Assembly: GCA_016783105.1 (NCBI GenBank)
Contig: JADHXF010000084.1
Span: 1 to 5,482, forward strand
Reading direction: 5' to 3'
Length of the DNA stretch: 5,482 nucleotides
DNA from: Dehalococcoidales bacterium
GTDB lineage: Bacteria > Chloroflexota > Dehalococcoidia > Dehalococcoidales > RBG-16-60-22
In this document: in pieces, positions 1-4,711 of the stretch
How positions within the stretch are numbered: position 1 is the stretch's first letter
Layout of the letters: each line of letters begins with the position of its first letter
Position numbers and translations under genes: made by a program
The notes under the pieces: generated by a model
Told to the model about the DNA's origin: nothing
The model's database searches: none
Seen by the model: the letters and a program-made list of their open reading frames with translations, nothing else

Positions 1-915
1 GGTGGGGTCAGAGTCCTCCGCCTCCAGCGCCGCCTCAATGGTGAGGAAGCGGCGACCTTCCACCGGGTGGAACTCGAAGGATACCTCCCGCTGCCCTCCG
101 GCCTTACCCGGCTCGATATCCACCAGGTAAAAGCCCTTTTCATCCGCCTCGTCGCCGAAATCCAGACGTGCCAGGCTGCCGGCGTAGACCACGGGCGGGT
201 TTTCCGAAAGGACCTGGTGCCGGTGGATATGGCCCAGGGCAATGTAGTCAAAGGCGGGGTTAGCCACGCTGCTCAGCAGCAGGACATGCTCCTGCCCGAT
301 GGTCATCTGCTTTTCCGTACCAATCTGGGAGCCGGCGACCCATGCATGGGCGGCGAGAACAGCGGGCAGCTTTGGGTCAAGCTTGGAGATATTGATTTCA
401 ATAGCGCTGGTCAATGCCTGCTGCAGCTTTTCTTTCATCTGCTCGAAGTCGAGGTTCTTCGTCTCCTCGCGGCTGAGCAGGACGCTGCGCCTCAGCCAGG
501 GCAGGGAGGCAACCTGGACGGTGCCGCTGCGGGTGGGGATTTTGTATATATCGGGGCGATTTGAGACAAAGACGTTTTTCACCGACAGGGTATCGAAAAT
601 TTCAGTGCTGGTCGCCCGGCCGATGGCATTGGGCAGGTCGTGGTTACCCACGAGGAGAAAGATGGGGATGTCATTTGATGATAGGCGGTTGATGCGTCTG
701 GCAAACTCCCGCTGCTGGGTCTGGGTGGGCTCGCGGGTCTTGTAAGCGTCCCCGCAGAAGATGACCAGGTCAACCGTGTTCTCAATGGCGTAATCAACGA
801 CCTTATCCAGTGAGGCGAGGAAATCAATGAGGCGCGTGGAAAGTCCGGTCGTCGGGTCGGTGTGTCCGTAGGTCTCAACACCGAGGTGCAGGTCGGCGAA
901 GTGGAGGATTTTCAT
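1..915 (-). CDS. sbcD: Exonuclease SbcCD subunit D (Mre11/SbcD-type metallophosphoesterase), 3' end cut by window
   Basis: This is the nuclease subunit of the SbcCD (Rad50/Mre11-like) complex, which in characterised members opens hairpins and trims DNA ends with Mn2+. The first 305 codons are present and open to the window edge; family members are usually about 400 residues, so the capping and C-terminal parts lie outside. All metallophosphoesterase motifs are visible: D-L-H (D8, H10), C-G-D (D56), G-N-H-D (N91, H92, D93), A-H-A-W (H190) and G-H-I-H (H229, H231). No catalytic residue is missing. The start is the ATG at 915, giving M-K-I-L-H-F-A-D-L-H-L-G, where the family normally begins. There is no clean Shine-Dalgarno; instead a run of G-tracts ends 10 nt before the start (separate entry). 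The gene follows glyQS on the same strand, with a terminator hairpin between. sbcC would be expected just beyond the left edge, but this cannot be seen. Confidence 0.95.
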   Translation of the reverse strand, partial: MKILHFADLHLGVETYGHTDPTTGLSTRLIDFLASLDKVVDYAIENTVDLVIFCGDAYKTREPTQTQQREFARRINRLSSNDIPIFLLVGNHDLPNAIGRATSTEIFDTLSVKNVFVSNRPDIYKIPTRSGTVQVASLPWLRRSVLLSREETKNLDFEQMKEKLQQALTSAIEINISKLDPKLPAVLAAHAWVAGSQIGTEKQMTIGQEHVLLLSSVANPAFDYIALGHIHRHQVLSENPPVVYAGSLARLDFGDEADEKGFYLVDIEPGKAGGQREVSFEFHPVEGRRFLTIEAALEAEDSDPT

Positions 916-925
916 TATATTTTAA

Positions 926-952
926 CCCCATCCCCCTTTACCCCCCTTCCCC
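926..952 (-). other. Putative G-quadruplex motif in the sbcD leader
   Basis: Read on the minus strand, four G-tracts of 4, 6, 5 and 4 Gs are separated by loops of AA, TAAA and AT (949-952, 941-946, 932-936, 926-929). This satisfies even a strict four-tract, short-loop quadruplex pattern. It lies on the coding strand, and its last G is 10 nt before the sbcD ATG, where a ribosome binding site would sit. The first two tracts are also used by the neighbouring hairpin, so the two structures exclude each other. Whether it folds, and whether it is part of a dispersed genomic repeat, cannot be told here. Confidence 0.6.
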
Positions 953-963
953 GAGGAAGGGGG
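942..963 (-). repeat. Perfect GC-rich inverted repeat (9-bp arms, 4-nt loop)
   Basis: The arms 942-950 (CCCCCTTCC on plus) and 955-963 (GGAAGGGGG) are perfectly complementary around a 4-base loop, forming a very stable hairpin on either strand. It sits between the glyQS terminator and sbcD, and overlaps two of the four G-tracts of the quadruplex motif. It has no T-tract on either side, so a simple rho-independent terminator is unlikely. The C-rich text just beside it (C5-TTTA-C6-TT-C4 on plus) looks like the dispersed palindromic repeats found between genes in many bacteria. That origin is an inference. Confidence 0.6.
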
Positions 964-973
964 AGGTAATTAG

Positions 974-994
974 AAGAGGGGTTTCACCCCTCTT
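974..994 (-). terminator. Hairpin terminator of glyQS
   Basis: Six bases after the glyQS stop codon the minus strand has AAGAGGGG, a 5-nt loop (TGAAA) and CCCCTCTT: a perfect 8-bp stem with four G-C pairs at the loop end. The following bases are CTAATTA, so the U-tract is poor and termination may be partial. Position and stem strength are the main support. Confidence 0.6.
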
Positions 995-1000
995 AAACAC

Positions 1001-2371
1001 CTATGTTGCTCCCTCCTTCCAAATCTGGCCGCCCTCTGGCAGCACAAAAAGGTCCTCGCCGGCCAGCTTGGCCGCGAGCGTTTCCTTGAGGGTGGCGATG
1101 GGTACGCGTATCTGGTTCATGCTGTCGCGCTCCCGGATGGTAACCTGCCTGTCTTCCAGCGACTGGAAATCAACGGTGATGCAGTACGGAGTGCCGACCT
1201 CGTCCTGGCGGCGGTATCTCCGCCCGATGCTCTGGGTATCATCGTAATGGACCATCCAGCACTGGCGGAGGCCATCATAGACTTCCCTGGCTGTCTTCGC
1301 CAGGGTTTCCTTCTTGCTCAGCGGCAGCACCGACACCTTGTAAGGCGCCAGAGAGGGATGGAGATGGAGCACCACCCGCAACTCGCCCTGGGCGATTTCC
1401 TCATCGTAAGCGTCGCAGAGGAAGGCCAGCACGGAGCGGTCCACGCCCGCCGATGGCTCAATGATATAGGGAACGATGTGCTCGCCGGAATCCTCGTCAA
1501 AGTAGGTCATCTCTTTGCCGCTATGCTTGGCGTGCTGCGCCAGGTCATAGTCGCCACGATTGGCAACACCTTCAAGCTCCGACCAGCCCATGGGAAAGTT
1601 ATAGTCGATGTCGTAGCACTTCCTGGCATAGTGGGCCAGTTCTTCCTCACCGTGAGGGCGCAGGCGGAGGTTATCCTCCCTGATGCCGAGGTTCAGGTAC
1701 CACTGGCGCCTCTCCTCGACCCAGTAGTCGAACCATTTATCGGCCGTCTCCGGCCGGACGAAATACTCGATTTCCATCTGCTCGAACTCGCGACTGCGGA
1801 AGATGAAGTTGCCGGTGGTAATCTCGTTGCGGAAGGCTTTTCCCAGCTGAGCGATGCCGAAAGGCAGTCGCCTCCGCGTCGAGTTGAGCACGTTCTGAAA
1901 ATTGACGAAGATACCCTGGGCGGTCTCCGGTCGCAGGTAGACCACGCTGGCGTCCTCCTCCACAGGCCCCATGAAGGTCTTGAACATCAGGTTAAACAGG
2001 CGGGGTTCGGTCAGTTCGCCACCGCAGGAGGGGCAGTTGTTGTCCGACACTTCGTCAGTACGGAATCTCCGATGGCAGCTCTTGCACTCCACCAGCGGGT
2101 CGGTGAACTGCTCCAGGTGGCCGCTGGCCGCCCATGTCTGGGGGTGCATCAGGATGCTGGCGTCCAGCCCCACCATGTCATCGCGTCCCTGAACCACGGC
2201 ACGCCACCAGGCCTGCTTCACATTCCGCTTTAGCTCCACCCCCAGAGGCCCGTAATCCCAGCAGCTTGATAGCCCGCCATAGATTTCACTGCTCTGGAAG
2301 ATGAAGCCCCGCCGCTGGCTGAGCGAGACGAGCTTTTCCATGGTGACGCCGCCCGGTATTTTTTCCGTCAT
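1001..2371 (-). CDS. glyQS: Glycyl-tRNA synthetase, single-chain (alpha2) type
   Basis: This cytosolic class II aminoacyl-tRNA synthetase charges tRNA-Gly with glycine using ATP. The 456-residue length is typical of the homodimeric bacterial type, as opposed to the separate GlyQ/GlyS alpha2-beta2 enzyme. Landmarks in order are: S-S-E-I-Y-G-G-L (27-34); a four-cysteine, zinc-ribbon-like insertion (C96-x2-C99 and C113-x2-C116); L-R-P-E-T-A-Q-G (146-153); motif 2 with F-R-N-E (180-183); W-S-E-L-E-G-V-A-N-R-G-D (263-274); motif 3 E-P-S-A-G-V-D-R (305-312); and an anticodon-binding domain from about 340, beginning L-A-P-Y-K-V. Two starts are possible. The ATG at 2371 has AGAGG 8 nt upstream and is preferred. 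The ATG at 2341 gives M-E-K-L-V-S-L, where many family members begin, but has only a weak GGGCGG before it. Its start is 33 bp after the DUF1648 stop on the same strand, with no terminator visible between, so co-transcription is possible. Confidence 0.96.
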   Translation of the reverse strand: MTEKIPGGVTMEKLVSLSQRRGFIFQSSEIYGGLSSCWDYGPLGVELKRNVKQAWWRAVVQGRDDMVGLDASILMHPQTWAASGHLEQFTDPLVECKSCHRRFRTDEVSDNNCPSCGGELTEPRLFNLMFKTFMGPVEEDASVVYLRPETAQGIFVNFQNVLNSTRRRLPFGIAQLGKAFRNEITTGNFIFRSREFEQMEIEYFVRPETADKWFDYWVEERRQWYLNLGIREDNLRLRPHGEEELAHYARKCYDIDYNFPMGWSELEGVANRGDYDLAQHAKHSGKEMTYFDEDSGEHIVPYIIEPSAGVDRSVLAFLCDAYDEEIAQGELRVVLHLHPSLAPYKVSVLPLSKKETLAKTAREVYDGLRQCWMVHYDDTQSIGRRYRRQDEVGTPYCITVDFQSLEDRQVTIRERDSMNQIRVPIATLKETLAAKLAGEDLFVLPEGGQIWKEGAT

Positions 2372-2404
2372 TACGAGTACCTCTTAATGTATGCTGTATG
2401 GTAA

Positions 2405-2881
2405 TTATAGCTTTCTTGCCAGGGCCTGCTGTAAGGCGAGGAGGAAGACTGCTCCCAGGATGATACCTCCGAGGCCCATGACAATCAGGGCGAATATCCA
2501 TAAAGGCATGAGGTATATCCCGTACGAATTGTAGCTGAAAATAGCCAGCATTGCAAAGGCGAGAACAAGCTGTGGCAGGGCGACCATATTGCCTATGAGC
2601 AGGAGCATCGTCTCGGCGCGTTTGTTTGCCGTCGACTGGAAGCGGTTTCCCAGCCTGATTATGCCCAGAACAACGGCGGCACTCAGTCCGGCCAGCAGGA
2701 ACTGCGGCACCAGCAGCCAGGCAGTGGTGGCGCCGCGGCTCAGCCACCGGTCGGGCAGGCCGTCCTGGAAATGATAGGCTATCTCCTCGGGAAGTCGGGG
2801 GTAAAAATGAACGGCGAGGCCAACAGACAGGAGCAGGAATGTGAGGGGAAGTGCCATATGTCTCCACTGGAAGCGCATCAT
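2405..2881 (-). CDS. DUF1648-type integral membrane protein
   Basis: A 158-residue hydrophobic protein with four likely membrane helices at about 8-26, 52-76, 92-116 and 122-148. Between helices 1 and 2 lies Y-P-R-L-P-E-E-I-A-Y-H-F-Q-D-G-L-P-D-R-W (27-46). This matches the DUF1648 signature (L-P-x-x-I-x-x-H-F-x-x-x-G-x-P-D), which is also the N-terminal part of SdpI-like immunity proteins. It lacks the extra helices of full-length SdpI, so it is a short, DUF1648-only member. The ATG at 2881 overlaps the stop of the upstream winged-helix gene as ATGA, and a second ATG follows directly at 2878. No Shine-Dalgarno is evident, so translation is probably coupled to the regulator. The role is unknown; from family and context, immunity or envelope-stress functions are possible but unproven. 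Confidence 0.82.
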   Translation of the reverse strand: MMRFQWRHMALPLTFLLLSVGLAVHFYPRLPEEIAYHFQDGLPDRWLSRGATTAWLLVPQFLLAGLSAAVVLGIIRLGNRFQSTANKRAETMLLLIGNMVALPQLVLAFAMLAIFSYNSYGIYLMPLWIFALIVMGLGGIILGAVFLLALQQALARKL

Positions 2882-3180
2882 TTTGTTTTACGGGGACGCC
2901 AACGCTTTCTCCATCCCAGTATCTCGAGAAGATAACCAACCGCTGTCTCCTCCAGGCCGACGTTGTGCAGTGGCAGGTTAGGATTGACATTATAACGATT
3001 GCGCCTGCCTTCCAGTTCCTTGCTTATATAGCCAGCTTGAAGCAGGTCGGCAATTATTTTGCGTGTTGCCCTTTCTGTGATGCCAATAGCACCAGACAGG
3101 TCCCGGGCGGTTATCCGGGGATGGATTGAAACATAGCCGAGGACAATAGCGTGGTTGGTTAGAAATTTCCACTCAGACAT
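2878..3180 (-). CDS. Small winged helix-turn-helix transcriptional regulator (MarR/ArsR-like fold)
   Basis: A 100-residue protein whose residues about 10-66 form a winged helix. The text W-K-F-L-T-N-H-A-I-V-L starts helix 1. I-T-A-R-D-L-S-G-A-I-G-I-T-E-R-A-T-R (23-40) is the helix-turn-helix with its recognition helix. The wing ends at G-R-R-N-R-Y-N-V (58-65). A leucine-rich helix (75-90) and a basic tail (W-R-K-R-W-R-P-R-K-T-K) follow. No metal- or ligand-binding cysteines are seen. The start at 3180 fits the family N-terminus, but no Shine-Dalgarno precedes it; a 10-bp palindrome (3180-3189) touches the start codon instead. A TATTAT -10-like box (3205-3210) has no matching -35. The gene overlaps the DUF1648 gene by 4 nt, so the two form an operon in which it probably acts as a local autoregulator. 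Confidence 0.85.
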   Translation of the reverse strand: MSEWKFLTNHAIVLGYVSIHPRITARDLSGAIGITERATRKIIADLLQAGYISKELEGRRNRYNVNPNLPLHNVGLEETAVGYLLEILGWRKRWRPRKTK

Positions 3181-3189
3181 AACCGGTTA
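3180..3189. promoter_or_regulatory. Perfect 10-bp palindrome at the regulator's start: possible operator
   Basis: TAACCGGTTA is fully self-complementary and includes the first base of the regulator's ATG. It occupies the space where a Shine-Dalgarno would normally lie. Position upstream of a winged-helix gene suggests an autoregulatory operator, but a second half-site or repeat copy was not found nearby, so this remains a suggestion. Confidence 0.35.
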
Positions 3190-3384
3190 AAAAGACACGA
3201 ATGAATAATAAATCATCATTACCAAATCATGCCAGACATATTGTCTAACTTTATAACATAGGTGGCAGCGGTAATGCAACCCCACTTTCGCTTTGTACTT
3301 AAATATAAGTTTTTCCGAAAACCGTCATGAATCCGTAATCCGGGCGGGTCAAAAAAAATATTATCCAATATAACCCTAAACCTA

Positions 3385-3413
3385 TTGACAGGGAAGTAAT
3401 GGTGGTTAATAAT
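3385..3413 (+). promoter_or_regulatory. Near-consensus sigma-70 promoter
   Basis: TTGACA (3385-3390, six of six) and AATAAT (3408-3413, five of six against TATAAT) are separated by exactly 17 bases. This predicts a transcript starting near 3420, with a leader of about 90 nt before the ATG at 3513. It is the best promoter match noticed in the window and should give strong, housekeeping-type expression of the 154-aa gene and the short peptide gene after it. Confidence 0.75.
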
Positions 3414-3460
3414 ACATGTAAAGAAAATCATCACTTATAAAGCATAATTAATAATACATG
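3406..3460 (+). repeat. Pair of 13-bp direct repeats overlapping the -10 box
   Basis: TTAATAATACATG occurs at 3406-3418 and again at 3448-3460, 42 bp apart (about four helical turns). The first copy contains the -10 element; the second lies in the predicted leader and lacks a matching -35. The phasing would suit a regulator bound on one face of the DNA, but chance similarity in AT-rich DNA is possible. Confidence 0.5.
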
Positions 3461-3512
3461 ATAACAACAGGTAAGTCAAGGGAAATGCCGAAAAAACAAG
3501 GAGGTTTGATAG

Positions 3513-3977
3513 ATGTTCTGGAGAAAAAAGAAAATTGAGGCGGCTACTGTTGAGGTAAGCACTGCGGGAACCGGTACCGCAACGGCGGGTACAGCAGCGG
3601 TAGCTGGAGCCGCAGCGACACCGGCGGTAACCAAGAAGGTAGAGCTCGAAGAAAAAAAAGTTATGCCCAAAGTCACCATTTACACGGAAAAGGAGATTCG
3701 ACAGAAGATAGAGGCGCTAACCGAAAAGGAGAACAAAACCCATTTCTATCTGTCATCCAGCCCGGTGTCGGGTGGCCCGCTGGGAAGGGGCGCCGCTCTG
3801 GTCGAACTGAATCCCAATTGTCCGGCAAAAGGGCAGAAGAAGTATATTCTGACGGCGGTTTCCGTAAATGAAACGGAACCGGCTGGTAAAGGCATGAGAA
3901 TGTTTGATTCTAACGATCCTAAACATGTAGCGCGGTGGATCAAGGAACGGCATTTCCAGTACACAAAAACAAGATAA
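3513..3977 (+). CDS. Uncharacterised 154-aa protein with basic N-terminus and Ala/Thr/Gly-rich linker
   Basis: No known function recognised. The start is well fixed by AAGGAGGT 7 nt before the ATG. The protein begins M-F-W-R-K-K-K, an aromatic/basic patch that could touch membrane phospholipid or nucleic acid. A low-complexity stretch of Ala, Thr, Gly and Val follows (about 10-40), then a charged segment K-K-V-E-L-E-E-K-K (41-49). A compact C-terminal domain (about 52-150) has T-I-Y-T-E-K-E-I-R-Q-K-I, G-G-P-L-G-R-G-A-A-L-V-E-L-N-P-N (87-102), G-Q-K-K-Y-I (107-112), M-F-D-S-N (130-134) and V-A-R-W-I-K-E-R-H (139-147). There is no signal peptide or membrane helix, so it is probably cytosolic or peripheral. 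Similar short proteins seem to occur in Dehalococcoidia; this is remembered, not checked. It is driven by the promoter at 3385-3413 and followed by the 21-codon ORF. Confidence 0.85.
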   Translation: MFWRKKKIEAATVEVSTAGTGTATAGTAAVAGAAATPAVTKKVELEEKKVMPKVTIYTEKEIRQKIEALTEKENKTHFYLSSSPVSGGPLGRGAALVELNPNCPAKGQKKYILTAVSVNETEPAGKGMRMFDSNDPKHVARWIKERHFQYTKTR

Positions 3978-4017
3978 GTGTAGCAGGTAACCAAGTAAAC
4001 AAGGGGGTGATAACTTA

Positions 4018-4083
4018 ATGGTGAAAAAGCCGGGCAAGCCAGGTGGTGGCGCCAGCAAACCGCCCTTTGGCACCAAGAAGTAA
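4018..4083 (+). CDS. Small ORF for a 21-aa Lys/Gly/Pro-rich basic peptide
   Basis: The strongest support is the ribosome binding site: AAGGGGGTGAT at 4001-4011 matches the anti-Shine-Dalgarno complement (AAGGAGGTGAT) at 10 of 11 positions, with 6 nt from its end to the ATG. The peptide starts M-V-K-K-P-G-K-P-G-G-G and ends K-P-P-F-G-T-K-K. It has six lysines, five glycines, four prolines and no acidic residue, so it is probably disordered and strongly positive. It starts 40 bp after the 154-aa gene and ends 28 bp before a terminator hairpin, which places it as the second gene of that operon. Function is unknown; a nucleic-acid- or ribosome-binding peptide or a small partner of the upstream protein are possibilities. 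Confidence 0.6.
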   Translation: MVKKPGKPGGGASKPPFGTKK

Positions 4084-4108
4084 ATAAGTAATTAAGCTGG
4101 CATGTATC

Positions 4109-4140
4109 ATGGATGGGAGGAGTCATTTTCTCCCATCTAT
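4109..4140 (+). terminator. Terminator hairpin after the 154-aa gene/peptide operon
   Basis: GATGGGAG (4112-4119) and CTCCCATC (4130-4137) form a perfect 8-bp stem with a 10-nt loop. Three further outer pairs including one G-U extend it to 4109-4140. The following TTCTGCA is only mildly T-rich. It lies directly after the short peptide ORF and before a separate gene with its own ribosome binding site. Confidence 0.6.
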
Positions 4141-4146
4141 TTCTGC

Positions 4147-4178
4147 ATGTGGTGACATAGTGCTGATTATGTCCACGT
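4147..4178 (+). promoter_or_regulatory. Imperfect hairpin upstream of the DUF5752-like gene
   Basis: GTGG (4149-4152) and ACATA (4155-4159), separated by a TG bulge, pair with TATGT (4168-4172) and CCAC (4173-4176). Two outer pairs (one wobble) bring it to 4147-4178; the loop is 8 nt. It lies 40 bp before the next ATG and could be an operator or leader structure. A weak GATAAT (4187-4192) lies just downstream, but no convincing -35 was found. Confidence 0.35.
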
Positions 4179-4217
4179 AAATCTTAGATAATTAATTGCC
4201 ATAGAGAGGAAAAACTG

Positions 4218-4520
4218 ATGATAGCCTTAAAACAGGACAAAATTATAAAGTGGCAGAACCAAGTTCCAGATGATAAGGTTTTCTGGTGTTGTGATGGCAG
4301 GGTTTTTAGAAGCTTAAAGGATCTTGCCATAGCCCTTAAGGAAATGTCCGAGGAAATTTATCAGCGCCATGTTGATGGTGAGAAGAACGATTTCAGCAAC
4401 TGGGTTCATGATGTTGTTGGCGATGTCACCCTAGCCTACCAGATGAGAAAGGCCAAGTCTCGTGTGACCGCTGCCCGTCGTGTAACCGAACGGCTGGAGT
4501 GGTTGAAAGAACGGACATAA
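4218..4520 (+). CDS. DUF5752-like protein of unknown function
   Basis: A 100-residue soluble protein. V-F-W-C-C-D-G-R-V-F-R-S-L (21-33), a helix with A-L-K-E-M-S-E-E-I-Y (39-48), H51, and K-N-D-F-S-N-W-V-H-D-V-V-G-D (56-69) follow the pattern I associate with DUF5752: an F/Y-x-x-x-D-G strand, 'sl..L..aL..M', then H-V and KNDF-x-x-W-I-x-D-V-x-G-D. The family has no established function. Two adjacent cysteines (24, 25) replace a usually hydrophobic position and are noteworthy. The C-terminal third is a basic helix (R/K-rich, 78-98). The start at 4218 has GAGAGGA 7 nt upstream. It follows a terminator and leader hairpin, so it is probably its own transcription unit. Base composition is more AT-rich than that of sbcD or glyQS. 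Confidence 0.8.
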   Translation: MIALKQDKIIKWQNQVPDDKVFWCCDGRVFRSLKDLAIALKEMSEEIYQRHVDGEKNDFSNWVHDVVGDVTLAYQMRKAKSRVTAARRVTERLEWLKERT

Positions 4521-4550
4521 CCGGAAGCGCATCATTACCTTATATTATCA

Positions 4551-4570
4551 TTAATTGACAGTTTAATTAA
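4551..4570. repeat. AT-rich inverted repeat in the convergent gap
   Basis: TTAATT (4551-4556) and AATTAA (4565-4570) are complementary around 8 bases. The repeat sits 30 bp after the DUF5752-like stop, between convergent genes, and could act as a weak bidirectional stop. With no G-C pairs the stem would be unstable. The rest of the 191-bp gap shows no clear gene. Confidence 0.3.
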
Positions 4571-4711
4571 CACCATCCGCCAGGTATTTAAGAGCGCTGA
4601 TTAAACAAATTGCTGGTTCAGAAGTACAACCTTTCAAAGAAGTAATTAAAGGACGCCGTCATCCCGGTCAGCCTGGAAACGTCTGTTCTCTAGGGCCTCG
4701 TGCTGGAATAT

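Larger units (their letters stand above)
3181..3512. other. AT-rich divergent intergenic region (332 bp)
   Basis: This separates the minus-strand regulator operon from the plus-strand 154-aa gene. It is clearly more AT-rich than both flanks. It contains a short inverted repeat AGACA-TAT-TGTCT (3234-3246), a strong plus-strand promoter (3385-3413), a 13-bp direct repeat (3406-3418, 3448-3460) and a perfect AAGGAGGT ribosome binding site (3498-3505). A 71-codon minus-strand open frame (3434-3219) shows no recognisable domain and has no good ribosome binding site, so it is not called as a gene. Confidence 0.7.

Noticed and set aside
67..745. Two overlapping plus-strand open frames (165 and 148 codons)
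   Set aside because: Both lie antisense to sbcD, whose every catalytic motif is intact; neither has family-like content.
914..919. Perfect TATAAT on the minus strand overlapping the sbcD start codon
   Set aside because: No -35 at proper spacing, and a transcript from it would begin inside the gene, past the only sensible start; likely chance.
1247..2233. 328-codon plus-strand open frame
   Set aside because: It is antisense to the clear GlyRS gene, has no recognisable domain, and long antisense frames are common opposite GC-rich coding sequence.
2286..2990. 234-codon minus-strand open frame
   Set aside because: It is an out-of-frame reading of the regulator, DUF1648 and the GlyRS start, which are all supported by domain content and an ATGA overlap.
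3219..3434. 71-codon minus-strand open frame in the divergent gap
   Set aside because: AT-rich, no recognisable domain, no good ribosome binding site, and it runs through the strong promoter of the opposite strand.
3746..4126. Minus-strand open frames of 126 and 107 codons
   Set aside because: They lie opposite the 154-aa gene and the short peptide gene, lack ribosome binding sites and would cross a terminator hairpin.
4555..4560. TTGACA in the convergent gap
   Set aside because: No -10 box at 16-18 bp spacing and no gene for it to serve downstream on the plus strand.
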